Below are positions 28,260-36,936 of a DNA stretch of 64,000 bases, one piece after another. Source of the stretch: Planctomycetota bacterium (GTDB taxonomy: Bacteria; Planctomycetota; UBA8742; UBA2392); contig JAOSKM010000002.1 of the NCBI GenBank assembly GCA_027493625.1, forward strand, positions 248,001 to 312,000, in the 5' to 3' direction. The notes under the pieces were generated by a model. It was not told the DNA's origin. It saw only the letters and a program-made list of their open reading frames with translations, and made no database searches. Every line of letters starts with the position of its first letter. Position 1 is the first letter of the stretch. Made by a program: the position numbers and the translations under genes.

Positions 28260-29009
28260 ATGACCGACGTTGCCACCACAGAGAGCAGCCCGCCAGAGCC
28301 GGAACCCGGTGTGGATGCCATTCTTGAGTGCACGAGCCTGAGCCGCGACTTCCAGTCCGGTGAAACCACGCTGCACGTGCTGCGCAGCGTGAACTTCAAG
28401 CTGTACCAAGGCGAGATCGCCAGCATTGTCGGCTCAAGCGGCGCCGGCAAGTCCACCCTGCTGCACCTGCTGGGCCTGCTGGACACGCCCACCGAGGGCG
28501 ACATCTTCTACCGCGGGCGCAACATCACGCGCCTGGGCCAGGAGGCGGCGGCGAAGGTGCGCAACCGCGAGTTCGGCTTCGTGTTCCAGAGCTTCCACCT
28601 GCTGCCCGACTTCACGGCGCTTGAGAACGTGCTGATGCCCGCGCGCATTGGCGCGGGATCGCTGCAGTGGATGCGCGAGGCCGGCAAGCTGAAGGAGCGC
28701 GCCGAAAACCTGCTGACCCGGGTGGGCCTGGGCGAGCGTTTGTCGCACGTGCCCAGCCGCCTCAGCGGCGGCGAGCGCCAGCGCGTTGCGCTTGCGCGGG
28801 CGCTGGTCAACGAGCCGGCCGTGGTGTTCTGCGACGAGCCGACCGGCAACCTGGACAGCAAAACGGCCGACGAGATATTCGGTCTGATCCGCCAGTTCAA
28901 CGAGGAGCTGGGCAAGACCTTCCTGATCGTCACACACGACGAGCACATCGCCCGGAAGGCCCAGCGCCACCTGCACATGAGCGACGGCCGATTCGTGCCG
29001 GCAGGCTAG
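28260..29009 (+). CDS. LolD/MacB-type ABC transporter ATPase
   Basis: 249 residues. Walker A VGSSGAGKST near residue 60, Q-loop FVFQSFHLLPDF, signature LSGGERQRVALARAL near 167, Walker B VVFCDEPTGNLDS near 188 and H-loop VTHDEHIA. The Q-loop/FHLLPDF and GNLDSKTADEIF segments are typical of the lipoprotein-releasing LolD branch. The usual LolC/LolE permeases are not adjacent, so its partner lies outside the window. The stop TAG overlaps the stop of the convergent PAP2 gene in a shared CTAG. Confidence 0.87.
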   Translation: MTDVATTESSPPEPEPGVDAILECTSLSRDFQSGETTLHVLRSVNFKLYQGEIASIVGSSGAGKSTLLHLLGLLDTPTEGDIFYRGRNITRLGQEAAAKVRNREFGFVFQSFHLLPDFTALENVLMPARIGAGSLQWMREAGKLKERAENLLTRVGLGERLSHVPSRLSGGERQRVALARALVNEPAVVFCDEPTGNLDSKTADEIFGLIRQFNEELGKTFLIVTHDEHIARKAQRHLHMSDGRFVPAG

Positions 29010-30121
29010 GCCGCCTTCTGCCTCTGGGCGTCCGTGACCGGCCAGATCGACTCCCACCAGCGGGCCAGCGGGTCGATCGCGAGGAAGGCGAAGGCCGCGA
29101 ACAGCAGGCCGAACAGCACATCGGTCATGTAGTGGTAGCCCAGGAACACCGTGGCGAACAGCAGCCCTGCCACGAAGGGCGCGTAAACCAGTCCGACCTG
29201 GCGGTGGTACTTCAGCGCGACAACCAGCGCGACGGTGGCAATGGCGACGTGGCCCGAAGGAAACGCGTCCCAGCGGATCACCTCGGCCTCATCCAGTGTG
29301 CGCTGCCAGAACTCCGTGAAGAACCAGGCGCCCGGTTCCGCCATCCACTGTGAAAACCCGCCTTCAAACCGCGGCCCGGTAGCGGGTACCAGGATGTAGC
29401 CGATGTAGGTGGTCATCAGCGCCCCGGCAAACACCGCTGCCCCGTGCCGCACCTTGCGCCAGTCGCGCCTGAAAATCTGCGGCAGCACTGCCACCAGCGG
29501 CGACACGTAGTACGCCAGGTAACACAGCATCATCAGCCCCACCAGCGCGGGAGTGTGAAACTGCCGGAACCACAGCGCCGGGTACACGCCCGCGATTGCC
29601 ACGTCTGCTTCCTTTAACCAGAGGTCCCACCAGGTAGCGGCCGGGTCGTAGGTGACAAGCGGGTCGAAGGACGCGTGTGTGTGTATGCCGGGAACGCCGG
29701 AAACGCCGGCGATGAAAGCCCCCAGCAGGTTGAACACAATGGGCACCAGCAGGATGGGCAGGAACACATAGACGAGGTTCGCGATGCTCAGCCACAGGGG
29801 CGCTTTGCGGCCGGTGGTGAAGAAGTTGCGGTGGTAGTACACGCCGAATCGCTGGGCGATCAGGTAGGCGCACAGGATTTCAATCAACCGCACCAGCAGC
29901 GGGCCGTTGCCGATCTCGGCCCAGGCGTAACGCGGTTCATGCGGATACAGGCGCACGCCGGGCGCGACCATGCTTAGCAGTGTCCAGCCTATTACCAGCA
30001 GCATGAAGCTGACAATGAACAGGTCCATCGCCAGGAACTGGCGCCGCAAGCCGGCCAGCATCGGGGACTTAGCATCTTGAGCGGCGGACAGCTGGGTGCT
30101 GGGGCTTAGCGTGGATTCCAT
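29006..30121 (-). CDS. PAP2-superfamily membrane phosphatase/transferase
   Basis: 371 residues with about eight membrane segments. The PAP2 motifs sit in the C-terminal half: LVPATGPRFEGGF before motif 2, DAFPSGHVAIATVAL (PSGH) and LGYHYMTDVLFGL (His and Asp of motif 3). The long N-terminal membrane part resembles Aur1/inositolphosphotransferase-like PAP2 proteins rather than short lipid phosphatases. Likely acts on a phospholipid or polyprenyl phosphate at the membrane; the substrate is unknown. Its start lies about 55 bp downstream of the frame-corrected stop of the YkvA-like gene. Confidence 0.85.
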   Translation of the reverse strand: MESTLSPSTQLSAAQDAKSPMLAGLRRQFLAMDLFIVSFMLLVIGWTLLSMVAPGVRLYPHEPRYAWAEIGNGPLLVRLIEILCAYLIAQRFGVYYHRNFFTTGRKAPLWLSIANLVYVFLPILLVPIVFNLLGAFIAGVSGVPGIHTHASFDPLVTYDPAATWWDLWLKEADVAIAGVYPALWFRQFHTPALVGLMMLCYLAYYVSPLVAVLPQIFRRDWRKVRHGAAVFAGALMTTYIGYILVPATGPRFEGGFSQWMAEPGAWFFTEFWQRTLDEAEVIRWDAFPSGHVAIATVALVVALKYHRQVGLVYAPFVAGLLFATVFLGYHYMTDVLFGLLFAAFAFLAIDPLARWWESIWPVTDAQRQKAA

Positions 30122-30175
30122 CGGCGGGTCGTCGGTCGGCGCAATGCCGGAGAATCGGGCCTGCGGCCGCGAACG

Positions 30176-30602
30176 TCAAGATTCCGTTACGGCGTGCTGC
30201 GTCACTTCGACGTCGATCACGACTTCCGGCTCGTCTTTCAGGGGGCTGACCGCGGGCGATCCAGTCATCGGCCCGCGTCAGGAAGGGCTTGATCAATGGA
30301 CCGATGATGGTCAGCGCGGAGGCGATCACGGCAGCGTCGTCCAGCAGACCGGTAAGCGGGACCAGGTCGGGGATCGCGTCGAGGGGCGAAACAAAATATA
30401 GGATCGCCAGCACGGCCGTCGCTTTCACTCCCAGGTTCACCTTGGGATCGCGGATCAGGTAATACAGGGCGGTTGCCTGTCGGGCGAATGGCACGCGCCC
30501 GGCAAACTGGCGCATCTTCTTCCAGAAAGCGGCCTTGGCGCGCTGGATGTCCTCGGCGCTGACGCCTTCCTTGAAAACGCTGCTGTAGTCGCGCTCTGCC
30601 AT
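30176..30602 (-). CDS. YkvA-like (DUF1232) small membrane protein (frame broken at 30241-30245)
   Basis: The DUF1232 core is clear: AFWKKMRQFAGRVPFARQAT, then YYLIRDPKVNLGVKATAVLA and YFVSPLDAIPDLVPLTGLLD. The uncorrected frame runs on to 30069 with an Arg-rich tail. Dropping one base from the run at 30241-30245 gives QPLKDEPEVVIDVEVTQHAV and a stop at 30176, about 141 residues, a normal length. The hydrophobic core suggests a small membrane protein; its biochemical role is not known. Transcribed with the PAP2 gene downstream. Confidence 0.8.
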
Positions 30603-30993
30603 GACCTGTCATTGGAACAGTACGGGCAGGGATTTCAAAGGAAATGCGCCCGGGGCGGGGAACAGGGTGCGGGAATACTGCAAATCTACAGCATAAGGCC
30701 AGGATTGGGCTCAACTGCGACAGCACTCACGTCCGATAAAGCCGTGAGATTGCGACCGCTGAAAGCGGCGCGGGCCAACTCGTAAACAAAAAGTTGTTGA
30801 AATCGGTTATCAACAACGATTGGCTAGTATGCGCTAACCAGTGGGAGAGCGAACCCTGCCGAAGCCTTGCCATAAGCTTCTGTGGTCCTTGGTGTTGTGA
30901 CGTGGCCGGCACCCGGCCGCGCTCAGCCAGTTGACCGCGACCGGACCGCCGCTACCATCATCAAGCTTCGCTCACGTTGCCAGGAGGCGACCT
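30603..30993. promoter_or_regulatory. Divergent intergenic region with an operator-like inverted repeat upstream of accD
   Basis: This 390-bp gap separates the YkvA-like gene from accD and contains no gene. Bases 30793-30817 form a perfect 8-bp inverted repeat, GTTGTTGA and TCAACAAC with a 9-bp centre, in AT-rich DNA. A TAGTAT at 30825-30830 could be a -10 box, but no -35 box fits at 16-18 bp. An AGGAGG at 30982-30987 is the accD ribosome-binding site. The symmetry suggests a dimeric regulator site; which regulator is unknown. Confidence 0.45.
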
Positions 30994-31896
30994 ATGAGAT
31001 GGGCTTTGACACGCAAGCGCGGCGCGCCCGACGGCCTGTGGATGAAGTGCCCTTCCTGTGAGGGCATGGTCTACCGCAAGGTCGTCGAGGAAGGTTTCCA
31101 CGTCTGCCCCGAGTGCGGCTTCCACATGCGCCTCACCGCCGAGCAGCGGATGGAGTACCTGCTCGACCCCGACACCTTCCAGCCCCTGTTCGAGAACCTG
31201 GAATCCACCGACCCGCTCGGCTTCAAGGGCAAGAAGTCCTACAAAGACAAGCTCAGCAAGGCGCAGAAAGAGACCGGCCACCGCGAAGCCGCCATCTTCG
31301 GCACCGCCGAAATCGGCGGCAAGGAAGTGGTGTTCGGCATCATCGACCCCAACTTCATCATGGGCAGCATGGGCAGCGTGGTGGGCGAAAAGATCGCCCG
31401 CGCGGCCGAGCACGCCCACGACAAGAAGCTGCCCCTGATCATCGTTTCGGGCTCGGGCGGTGGCGCGCGCATGGAGGAGGGCATCCTGTCCCTGTTCCAG
31501 ATGGCAAAGACCAGCGCCGCCATCAAGCGCCTGCAGGACAAGGGCGGCGTGTACATCGCGGTGCTGACCAACGCCACCATGGGCGGCAGCATGGCAAGCT
31601 GGGCGGCCTTGGGCGACATCACCATCGCCGAGCCGCAGGCCCTGCTGGGTTTTGCCGGCCCGCGCGTGATCGCGCAGACCGTGCGGCAGGAGTTGCCGGC
31701 CGGCTTCCAGACATCCGAGTTCCTGGTTGAGCACGGCTTCCTGGACCAGGTGGTGCACCGCAGCGAAATGCGCAGCCGCCTGATCAGTCTGCTCAGGTAC
31801 ACCTGCGCAGACATGCCGGCCTACCAGAAGACCACGGTCAAGCAGCGCCAGACCGCCAAGATCAAGGCGGGTTCAAGCGCAAGAGTTGGCGGGTAA
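30994..31896 (+). CDS. accD: Acetyl-CoA carboxylase carboxyltransferase subunit beta
   Basis: 300 residues from the ATG preceded by AGGAGG six bases upstream; an upstream frame from 30931 has no such signal. The N-terminal zinc ribbon has Cys19, 22, 38 and 41 (MKCPSC...HVCPECGF). The crotonase-fold core shows FGIIDPNFIMGSMGSVVGEK, VSGSGGGARMEEG and LTNATMGGSMASWA, binding acetyl-CoA and carboxybiotin. Catalyses carboxyl transfer in the first step of fatty acid synthesis together with AccA, which is not in the window. Followed by a rho-independent terminator, so it is probably monocistronic. Confidence 0.95.
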   Translation: MRWALTRKRGAPDGLWMKCPSCEGMVYRKVVEEGFHVCPECGFHMRLTAEQRMEYLLDPDTFQPLFENLESTDPLGFKGKKSYKDKLSKAQKETGHREAAIFGTAEIGGKEVVFGIIDPNFIMGSMGSVVGEKIARAAEHAHDKKLPLIIVSGSGGGARMEEGILSLFQMAKTSAAIKRLQDKGGVYIAVLTNATMGGSMASWAALGDITIAEPQALLGFAGPRVIAQTVRQELPAGFQTSEFLVEHGFLDQVVHRSEMRSRLISLLRYTCADMPAYQKTTVKQRQTAKIKAGSSARVGG

Positions 31897-31913
31897 ACTG
31901 GACGATAGACCAG

Positions 31914-31940
31914 AACCCCGCGCAACGTCGCGGGGTTTTT
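31914..31940 (+). terminator. Rho-independent terminator after accD
   Basis: Stem CCCCGCG (31916-31922) and CGCGGGG (31929-31935) with a 6-nt loop, followed by TTTTT at 31936-31940. Textbook intrinsic terminator, 18 bp after the accD stop. It overlaps a potential TTG start of the next frame at 31939, which argues for the GTG start at 31954. Confidence 0.92.
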
Positions 31941-31953
31941 GTTGGGAGAGCCG

Positions 31954-32919
31954 GTGTCGGACGACTCAGTGATGCAACATGCGCAACGCCAGTTCGTGGT
32001 GTTGCGCGATCACTGGAACGTTGAGCACGCGCTCGCGGAAATCCGCAAACAGAAGGTCCCTGGGCCCATCCTCTACTTCTACGTGGTGGACGACCAGGGC
32101 CGGCTGGTCGGAGTGCTGCCCACCCGCGCGCTGCTGACCGCGCCGCTGAACGCCACCATCGAGTCCCTGATGGTCAAACGCCTGGTGACCCTGCCCGAAA
32201 CCGCGAGCATGGAGACCGCCAGCGAGCTGTTCGTGATGCACCGCTTCCTGGCCATCCCCATCGTCGACAAGGACATGCGCCCCATTGGCGTGATCGACGT
32301 TAACGCCTTTTCCAGCGAAGTGCTCGATATCGCCGAGCGCCGCAACGCCGACGTGCTGTTCGAGGCAATCGGCTTGCGCATCTCCGGCCTCACGGACGTC
32401 AGCCCGGCCAAGGCCTTTCGTCTGCGCTTCCCCTGGCTGATCAGCACCATTGCGGGCGGTACGGCCTGCGCCCTGCTGTCTTCCGTGTTCGGCGCGACGC
32501 TGGCGGAGAGCATCGTGCTGGCGTTCTTCCTGACGCTGGTGCTGGGCCTCGGTGAAAGCGTCGCTACCCAGTCGATGACGCTGGCGCTGCAACTGTTGCG
32601 TTCAACCCAACCCACATTCGGCTGGTTCGTCTCCAAGATTTCGCGTGAGTTTGCCTCGGCGCTGCTGATAGGCGGTGCCTGTGGCTTGATCGTCGGTGCT
32701 ATCGCCCAGCTTTGGCACGGCGACTGGCTGGAGTCCGTTACGATCGGCGGCAGCATCGCGGGTTCGATTCTGACCGCGGCCCTGCTGGGCGTGACGGTGC
32801 CCACGCTGCTGCACACGCTGAAGCTGGACCCGCGCGTGGCTTCCGGCCCGTTGACCCTGGCGCTCACGGACCTTGCCACAATCACCATCTACTTCGGAAC
32901 CGCCACTCTGGTGCTGTAG
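31954..32919 (+). CDS. MgtE-like divalent cation transporter lacking the N domain
   Basis: 321 residues from a GTG preceded by GGGAG. Residues ~10-130 form a CBS pair (YVVDDQGRLVGVLPTRALL; AIPIVDKDMRPIGVIDVNAF) and the rest is the five-segment MgtE membrane domain (LGLGESVATQSMTLALQLL, ITIYFGTATLVL). MgtE channels conduct Mg2+ and are gated by the N and CBS domains. The N-terminal superhelical domain of classical MgtE (~450 residues) is absent, so gating would rest on the CBS pair alone. Located between the accD terminator and the antiporter gene. Confidence 0.85.
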   Translation: MSDDSVMQHAQRQFVVLRDHWNVEHALAEIRKQKVPGPILYFYVVDDQGRLVGVLPTRALLTAPLNATIESLMVKRLVTLPETASMETASELFVMHRFLAIPIVDKDMRPIGVIDVNAFSSEVLDIAERRNADVLFEAIGLRISGLTDVSPAKAFRLRFPWLISTIAGGTACALLSSVFGATLAESIVLAFFLTLVLGLGESVATQSMTLALQLLRSTQPTFGWFVSKISREFASALLIGGACGLIVGAIAQLWHGDWLESVTIGGSIAGSILTAALLGVTVPTLLHTLKLDPRVASGPLTLALTDLATITIYFGTATLVL

Positions 32920-32967
32920 GAAGCATGGCCCTACAGGCCGGCAGCCGAGTGCGCTATAAACTCTGCC

Positions 32968-35058
32968 ATGGCATTGGCTGTCATCTCCGAGCTCGGGCAT
33001 CTAGGCTTCCTGGTTGACCTTGGCGTAGTACTGGGCGCGGGCGTAATCGCCTCGCTGGCCATGGCCATGCTGCGGTTGCCCGCAGTCACGGGCCTGCTGC
33101 TGGCCGGCGCGATCTGCGGCCCCTTCGGCCTGGCGCTGGTCGAAGACAAGGAAACCATCGACACCCTGGCTGAAGTCGGCGTGGTGCTGCTGCTGTTCAC
33201 CATCGGACTTGAGTTCCCGCTTTCGCGCTTCCTGCGCATCGGCAAGACACTGGCCTTGGGCGGCAGCCTGCAGGTGGGCTTGACCTCGGCGGCCGTGGCG
33301 GGTTCCTGCCTGTTGCTGGGCCTGGAGTTCAAGTACGCCCTGCCGATTGCCTTTGCCGTGGCGCTGTCCAGCACGGCCATCGTGCTGCGCGGCCTGAGCG
33401 ACCGCGGCGAGGTGGACGCGCCCCACGGGCGCTTCATCGTGGGCACCCTGCTGTTCCAGGACCTGTGCGTGATCCCCATGATGCTGACCCTGCCTGTGCT
33501 GGCGGGTACGGGCACAATGGCGGATATCGCCGCCAGCGCCGGAGTCGCCCTGGGAACCGCCACGGTGGCCGTGGTGGTGACTTACGTGGTGTCGCGGCTG
33601 ATCCTGCCCTGGTTCCTGCGCAGCGTCGACAAGACCCGCAGCCGCGAAAGCTTCGTGCTGGCGATCCTGTCCATCTGCATCGCGATCGCCCTGGCGACGG
33701 GTTACGCCGGGCTCTCGCTGGCGCTGGGCGCGTTCCTGGCGGGCATCGTGATCGCCGACTCGCCGTTCGCAAACCGGGCGCTCACGGAAGTCATGTCCCT
33801 GCGCGACGTGCTTACCGGCTTGTTCTTCATTTCGCTGGGCATGATGTTCGACTGGCGCACTGTGGTGGAAGGTCCCCTGCTGGTTGCCGGCGTGTTTCTG
33901 GCCATCTTCATCGGCAAGGCCTTGCTGGCCATCCTGGCCGCGCTGGTGATGCGTTTCCCGCCCCGGGCCGCCATCATTGCCGGCTTCGGCCTGGCCCAGT
34001 TCGGCGAGTTCGGCTTCGTGCTGCTGAACACAGCGGCCGGGCAAGAGCCGTCTCTCTTCGACGCCACCGGCGAAGGGCGCTGGCTGTGGGCGGCGGCGCT
34101 GATCACCATGTTCATCACACCGCTGGTGCTGCGCTTCTCGCCGCACCTGGCGACAGGCGCCAGGCTGCTGCGTCCGTTGGAGAGGCTGCTGGGCGCGCGA
34201 GGCATCGATGAGCAGCCGAAATCCGACACCCAGCTCAGCGGCCACGTGGTGGTGGCGGGCTACGGCGTCTCCGGGCGCACGGTGGTCAACGCGCTCAAAA
34301 CCGTGGGTGTGCCCTACCTGATTCTCGAAATGAACGCCGAGACGGTTCGCGCCGCCAGCAAGGCCGGCGAGCCCGCCTTCTATGCCGACGTCACCAGTGA
34401 AGAAGCTCTGCACCACGCTCGCGTAGACCACGCCAGCGCCTTCCTGCTGACCATCAACGACCCGGGCGCCGTGCAGCGCACGGTTGATGCCGTGCGGCGC
34501 GTGGCGCCCGAGGTGCCGATCGTCGTGCGCGCCCGTTATCTGGCTGAGCGCGAGGCGCTGCTCAAGACCGGGGCCAGCGACGTGGTGGTGGGTGAACTGG
34601 AAGCGGCCGTAGAGATTCTGGCCCGGGTGCTGCGCCTGATGCAGGTGCCGCGCAACCTGATCAACCGCGAACTGGCGCTGGTGCGGGAGCGCACACAGAC
34701 CAGCGCCCGGCCGTCAACGGTGCCGCGCAAGACCCTGGCCGAGCACGGCCTGATCGGGGAGCTGAAGATCGAGACATTTCAAGTTCCGGCCGAGGGGTAC
34801 ACTTGCGGCAAGTCATTGAAAGAGCTGCAGTTGCGTACGCAGACCGGGGTGTCGGTCGTGGCCATGAGCCGCGAAGGGGAGGTGATCGACAACCCCTCGC
34901 CGGAGATGCCGCTGCTTGAGGGGGACATGCTGTACCTGCTGGGTTCGCTCGAGAAAGTGCGCGACGCCCTGTATTTCCTTGAGGCTGGCGCTGTGCCGGT
35001 GCCCGACGCGATCAGCGAGGCTACCCGAATGTGGAAGAAGAGCGTCCCGCCTGGATAA
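32968..35058 (+). CDS. Kef-type (CPA2) monovalent cation:proton antiporter with TrkA-N and TrkA-C domains
   Basis: 696 residues. The first ~390 form a CPA2 exchanger with about twelve membrane segments (FTIGLEFPLSRFLRIGKTLA, GTLLFQDLCVIPMMLTL with the family Gln-Asp pair, FFISLGMMFDW). A cytoplasmic RCK/TrkA-N domain follows (HVVVAGYGVSGRTVVNALK, NAD-binding GxGxxG), then a TrkA-C domain (ELQLRTQTGVSVVAMSREGE). Such proteins exchange K+ (or Na+) for H+ under nucleotide control. Close to the MgtE-like gene (48 bp), so the two may form an ion-transport unit. Confidence 0.9.
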   Translation: MALAVISELGHLGFLVDLGVVLGAGVIASLAMAMLRLPAVTGLLLAGAICGPFGLALVEDKETIDTLAEVGVVLLLFTIGLEFPLSRFLRIGKTLALGGSLQVGLTSAAVAGSCLLLGLEFKYALPIAFAVALSSTAIVLRGLSDRGEVDAPHGRFIVGTLLFQDLCVIPMMLTLPVLAGTGTMADIAASAGVALGTATVAVVVTYVVSRLILPWFLRSVDKTRSRESFVLAILSICIAIALATGYAGLSLALGAFLAGIVIADSPFANRALTEVMSLRDVLTGLFFISLGMMFDWRTVVEGPLLVAGVFLAIFIGKALLAILAALVMRFPPRAAIIAGFGLAQFGEFGFVLLNTAAGQEPSLFDATGEGRWLWAAALITMFITPLVLRFSPHLATGARLLRPLERLLGARGIDEQPKSDTQLSGHVVVAGYGVSGRTVVNALKTVGVPYLILEMNAETVRAASKAGEPAFYADVTSEEALHHARVDHASAFLLTINDPGAVQRTVDAVRRVAPEVPIVVRARYLAEREALLKTGASDVVVGELEAAVEILARVLRLMQVPRNLINRELALVRERTQTSARPSTVPRKTLAEHGLIGELKIETFQVPAEGYTCGKSLKELQLRTQTGVSVVAMSREGEVIDNPSPEMPLLEGDMLYLLGSLEKVRDALYFLEAGAVPVPDAISEATRMWKKSVPPG

Positions 35059-35251
35059 GGCTGACGTTGGTCGTTTCCGAATCCGGCAGGGTCATCGTCG
35101 AGTCATCCAAGGTGACCTAAGGACTTTCCGGGGGCGCTATCAAAGCCCCGAAATCGTTGACGTGCGGGGGTGCAAGAGGCAAAAGCGTGGCGCTTGCCGC
35201 AATTCGTCGGTGAGTGCTGTGTAGTTCCCCCGCCGATTCAGGAGACCAGCA
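35059..35251. other. Leader region upstream of gcvT, no riboswitch recognised
   Basis: Contains a GGGGC/GCCCC hairpin around 35129-35151 that may terminate the antiporter transcript, and an AGGAGA before the gcvT ATG. I looked for the conserved elements of a glycine riboswitch, common upstream of gcvT, and did not find them. Nothing else can be supported. Confidence 0.4.
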
Positions 35252-36382
35252 ATGCGCGAAACACCACTCCGCAAAGAGCACGAAAAACTCGGCGCCCGCA
35301 TGGTTGATTTCGCCGGCTGGTACATGCCGGTCACCTACACCAACATCAAGGAAGAGCACGTCCGCGTGCGCACCAAGGTGGGCCTGTTCGACGTGTCCCA
35401 CATGGGGCGCTACTGGATTGGCGGGCGCGACCACATCAAGCTGGTGGACCGCATCATCACCAACAGCCGCGCGACCATGAAGCCCGGCCAGATCCGCTAC
35501 AGCCTGATCCTCAACGGCCAGGGCGGCATCCTGGATGACGTGCTGGTCTACAGCATGGGTGACGAGGGCACCCTGCTGGTGGTCAACGCCGGCAACCGCC
35601 AGGTGATCTGGGACTGGATCGCCCGCGAGCGCAAGGGCTTCGTCGTTGACGTCACGGACATGAGCAACGACTACGCCATGATCGCCATGCAGGGGCCGGA
35701 AAGCGTCGCGCTGCTGAACAAGATCAGCGACCTCGACACCAAGGCCCTCAAGTACTACCACCTCACCCGCAGCACCGTACTCGGCGAGCCCGAAGTAATC
35801 GTCTCGCGCACTGGCTATACCGGCGAAGACGGCTTTGAGCTGATCATGCCCACCAACAAGGCCGTCCACTTCTGGAGCGAGCTGATGAATGTCGGCAAGC
35901 CCCTGGGCGTCGGCCCCGCCGGCCTCGGCTGCCGCGACACCCTGCGCCTCGAGGCCGGCATGCCGCTGCACGGCCACGAGATCAGCGACACCATCAACCC
36001 GCTGGAAGCCGGCCTGGATTGGGCCGTGAAACTCGACAAGGAAGATTTCATCGGCAAGCAGGCCACCGTGGACCTGAAGGAAAAGGGCCTGACCCAGAAG
36101 CTGGTGGGCCTGAACATCGCCGGCAAGCGCATCCCGCGCCAGGACCAGGAAGTGATCCGCGACGGCAAGGTGGTCGGCAAGATCTGCAGCGGCACCAAGG
36201 CGCCCTGGCTGGACGAGATCATCGCCACGGCCTATGTGCCGGCCAACGCTGCCGCGGTGGGCACCACCTACTACGTGGACTTCCCGGCCAAGGGCACCCG
36301 CAGCCTCAAGCCGGGCGAAACCACCATGCAGACCGCCCTGGTGGTGCCGCTGCCGTTCTACAAGCGGCCGGGGAAAAAGTGA
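35252..36382 (+). CDS. gcvT: Aminomethyltransferase (glycine cleavage T protein)
   Basis: 376 residues. Transfers the aminomethyl carbon from lipoyl-GcvH to tetrahydrofolate, releasing ammonia. Family blocks: HMVDFAGWYMPV-like entry (ARMVDFAGWYMPVTYTNIKE), LFDVSHMGR, the folate-site NDYAMIAMQGPES, SRTGYTGEDGFEL and GLGCRDTLRLEAGMPLHGHE. It starts with AGGAGA upstream and opens the order gcvT-gcvH-gcvPA-gcvPB, interrupted only by palindromic elements. Complete and intact. Confidence 0.96.
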   Translation: MRETPLRKEHEKLGARMVDFAGWYMPVTYTNIKEEHVRVRTKVGLFDVSHMGRYWIGGRDHIKLVDRIITNSRATMKPGQIRYSLILNGQGGILDDVLVYSMGDEGTLLVVNAGNRQVIWDWIARERKGFVVDVTDMSNDYAMIAMQGPESVALLNKISDLDTKALKYYHLTRSTVLGEPEVIVSRTGYTGEDGFELIMPTNKAVHFWSELMNVGKPLGVGPAGLGCRDTLRLEAGMPLHGHEISDTINPLEAGLDWAVKLDKEDFIGKQATVDLKEKGLTQKLVGLNIAGKRIPRQDQEVIRDGKVVGKICSGTKAPWLDEIIATAYVPANAAAVGTTYYVDFPAKGTRSLKPGETTMQTALVVPLPFYKRPGKK

Positions 36383-36388
36383 TTCAGA

Positions 36389-36463
36389 GTTCAGAGGCTG
36401 GAGGTCGGAGGTCAGGGACCTGAAAGTTGCAGTTCCCTGATCTCCGGCCTCTGACCTCTGACC
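36389..36463. repeat. Heptamer palindrome 1 (empty), gcvT-gcvH gap
   Basis: Arms 36389-36417 and 36435-36463, each 29 nt, pair at 23 of 29 positions with a 17-nt centre. The arms read as 7-bp words: TCAGAGG, CTGGAGG, TCGGAGG, TCAGGGA on the left; the right arm is the complement of similar words. It fills most of the gap between gcvT and gcvH and leaves the gcvH ribosome-binding site intact. No ORF inside. Confidence 0.88.
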
Positions 36464-36522
36464 GCTTCGGAAAACAAGGGCAGACAACTGCCGGAGAGAC
36501 TTACCAGAACGAAGGATCAAAA

Positions 36523-36921
36523 ATGGCTCGACCCAACAACGTTCGCTTCCTGGAGTCCCATGAATGGGGCCGCCTCGAGAGCGATGGCACCGTCACGATC
36601 GGCATCACCGACTTCGCCGTGGACCAGCTCAATGACCTCACCTTCGTGGACCTGCCGGAAGTCGGCGACACGGTCACCAAGGGTGAGCCCTTCGGCGAAA
36701 TCGAAAGCGTGAAGGCCGTCAGCGACCTGATCAGCCCCGTCAGCGGCGAGATCGTCGCCGTGCACGATGACGTCGACGGCGACGACTTCAGCGCGCTGAA
36801 GACCGACGCCTTCGGCAAGGGCTGGCTGATCAAGGTCAAGCCCGACAGCGCCGACGAGCTGAATGAAGGCACCAAGGACCTCGCCGCTTACGAGAAGCAG
36901 CTCGAGGAAGAAGCGCACTAG
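36523..36921 (+). CDS. gcvH: Glycine cleavage system H protein
   Basis: 132 residues from the ATG at 36523, preceded by AAGGA; a longer frame from 36427 runs through the repeat and is rejected. Lipoyl-carrier protein that shuttles the aminomethyl group between the P and T proteins. The lipoylation site is Lys64 in GEIESVKAVSDLISP. Entry motif RFLESHEWGRLES and the C-terminal GWLIKVKPDSADELNEG match the family. Length is typical. Confidence 0.96.
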   Translation: MARPNNVRFLESHEWGRLESDGTVTIGITDFAVDQLNDLTFVDLPEVGDTVTKGEPFGEIESVKAVSDLISPVSGEIVAVHDDVDGDDFSALKTDAFGKGWLIKVKPDSADELNEGTKDLAAYEKQLEEEAH

Positions 36922-36936
36922 GCGCGCACGGCGCGC

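Noticed and set aside
30931-30993. Upstream start for accD
   Set aside because: The ATG at 30994 has a perfect AGGAGG at the right distance, and the upstream residues are not AccD-like.
33001-34431. 476-codon minus-strand frame opposite the Kef-type antiporter
   Set aside because: Gln/His/Arg-rich shadow without domains.
35059-35251. Possible glycine riboswitch upstream of gcvT
   Set aside because: No recognisable tandem glycine aptamer elements; only a simple GC hairpin and a ribosome-binding site.
36427-36522. Upstream extension of gcvH
   Set aside because: It translates palindrome 1; GcvH homology begins at 36523.
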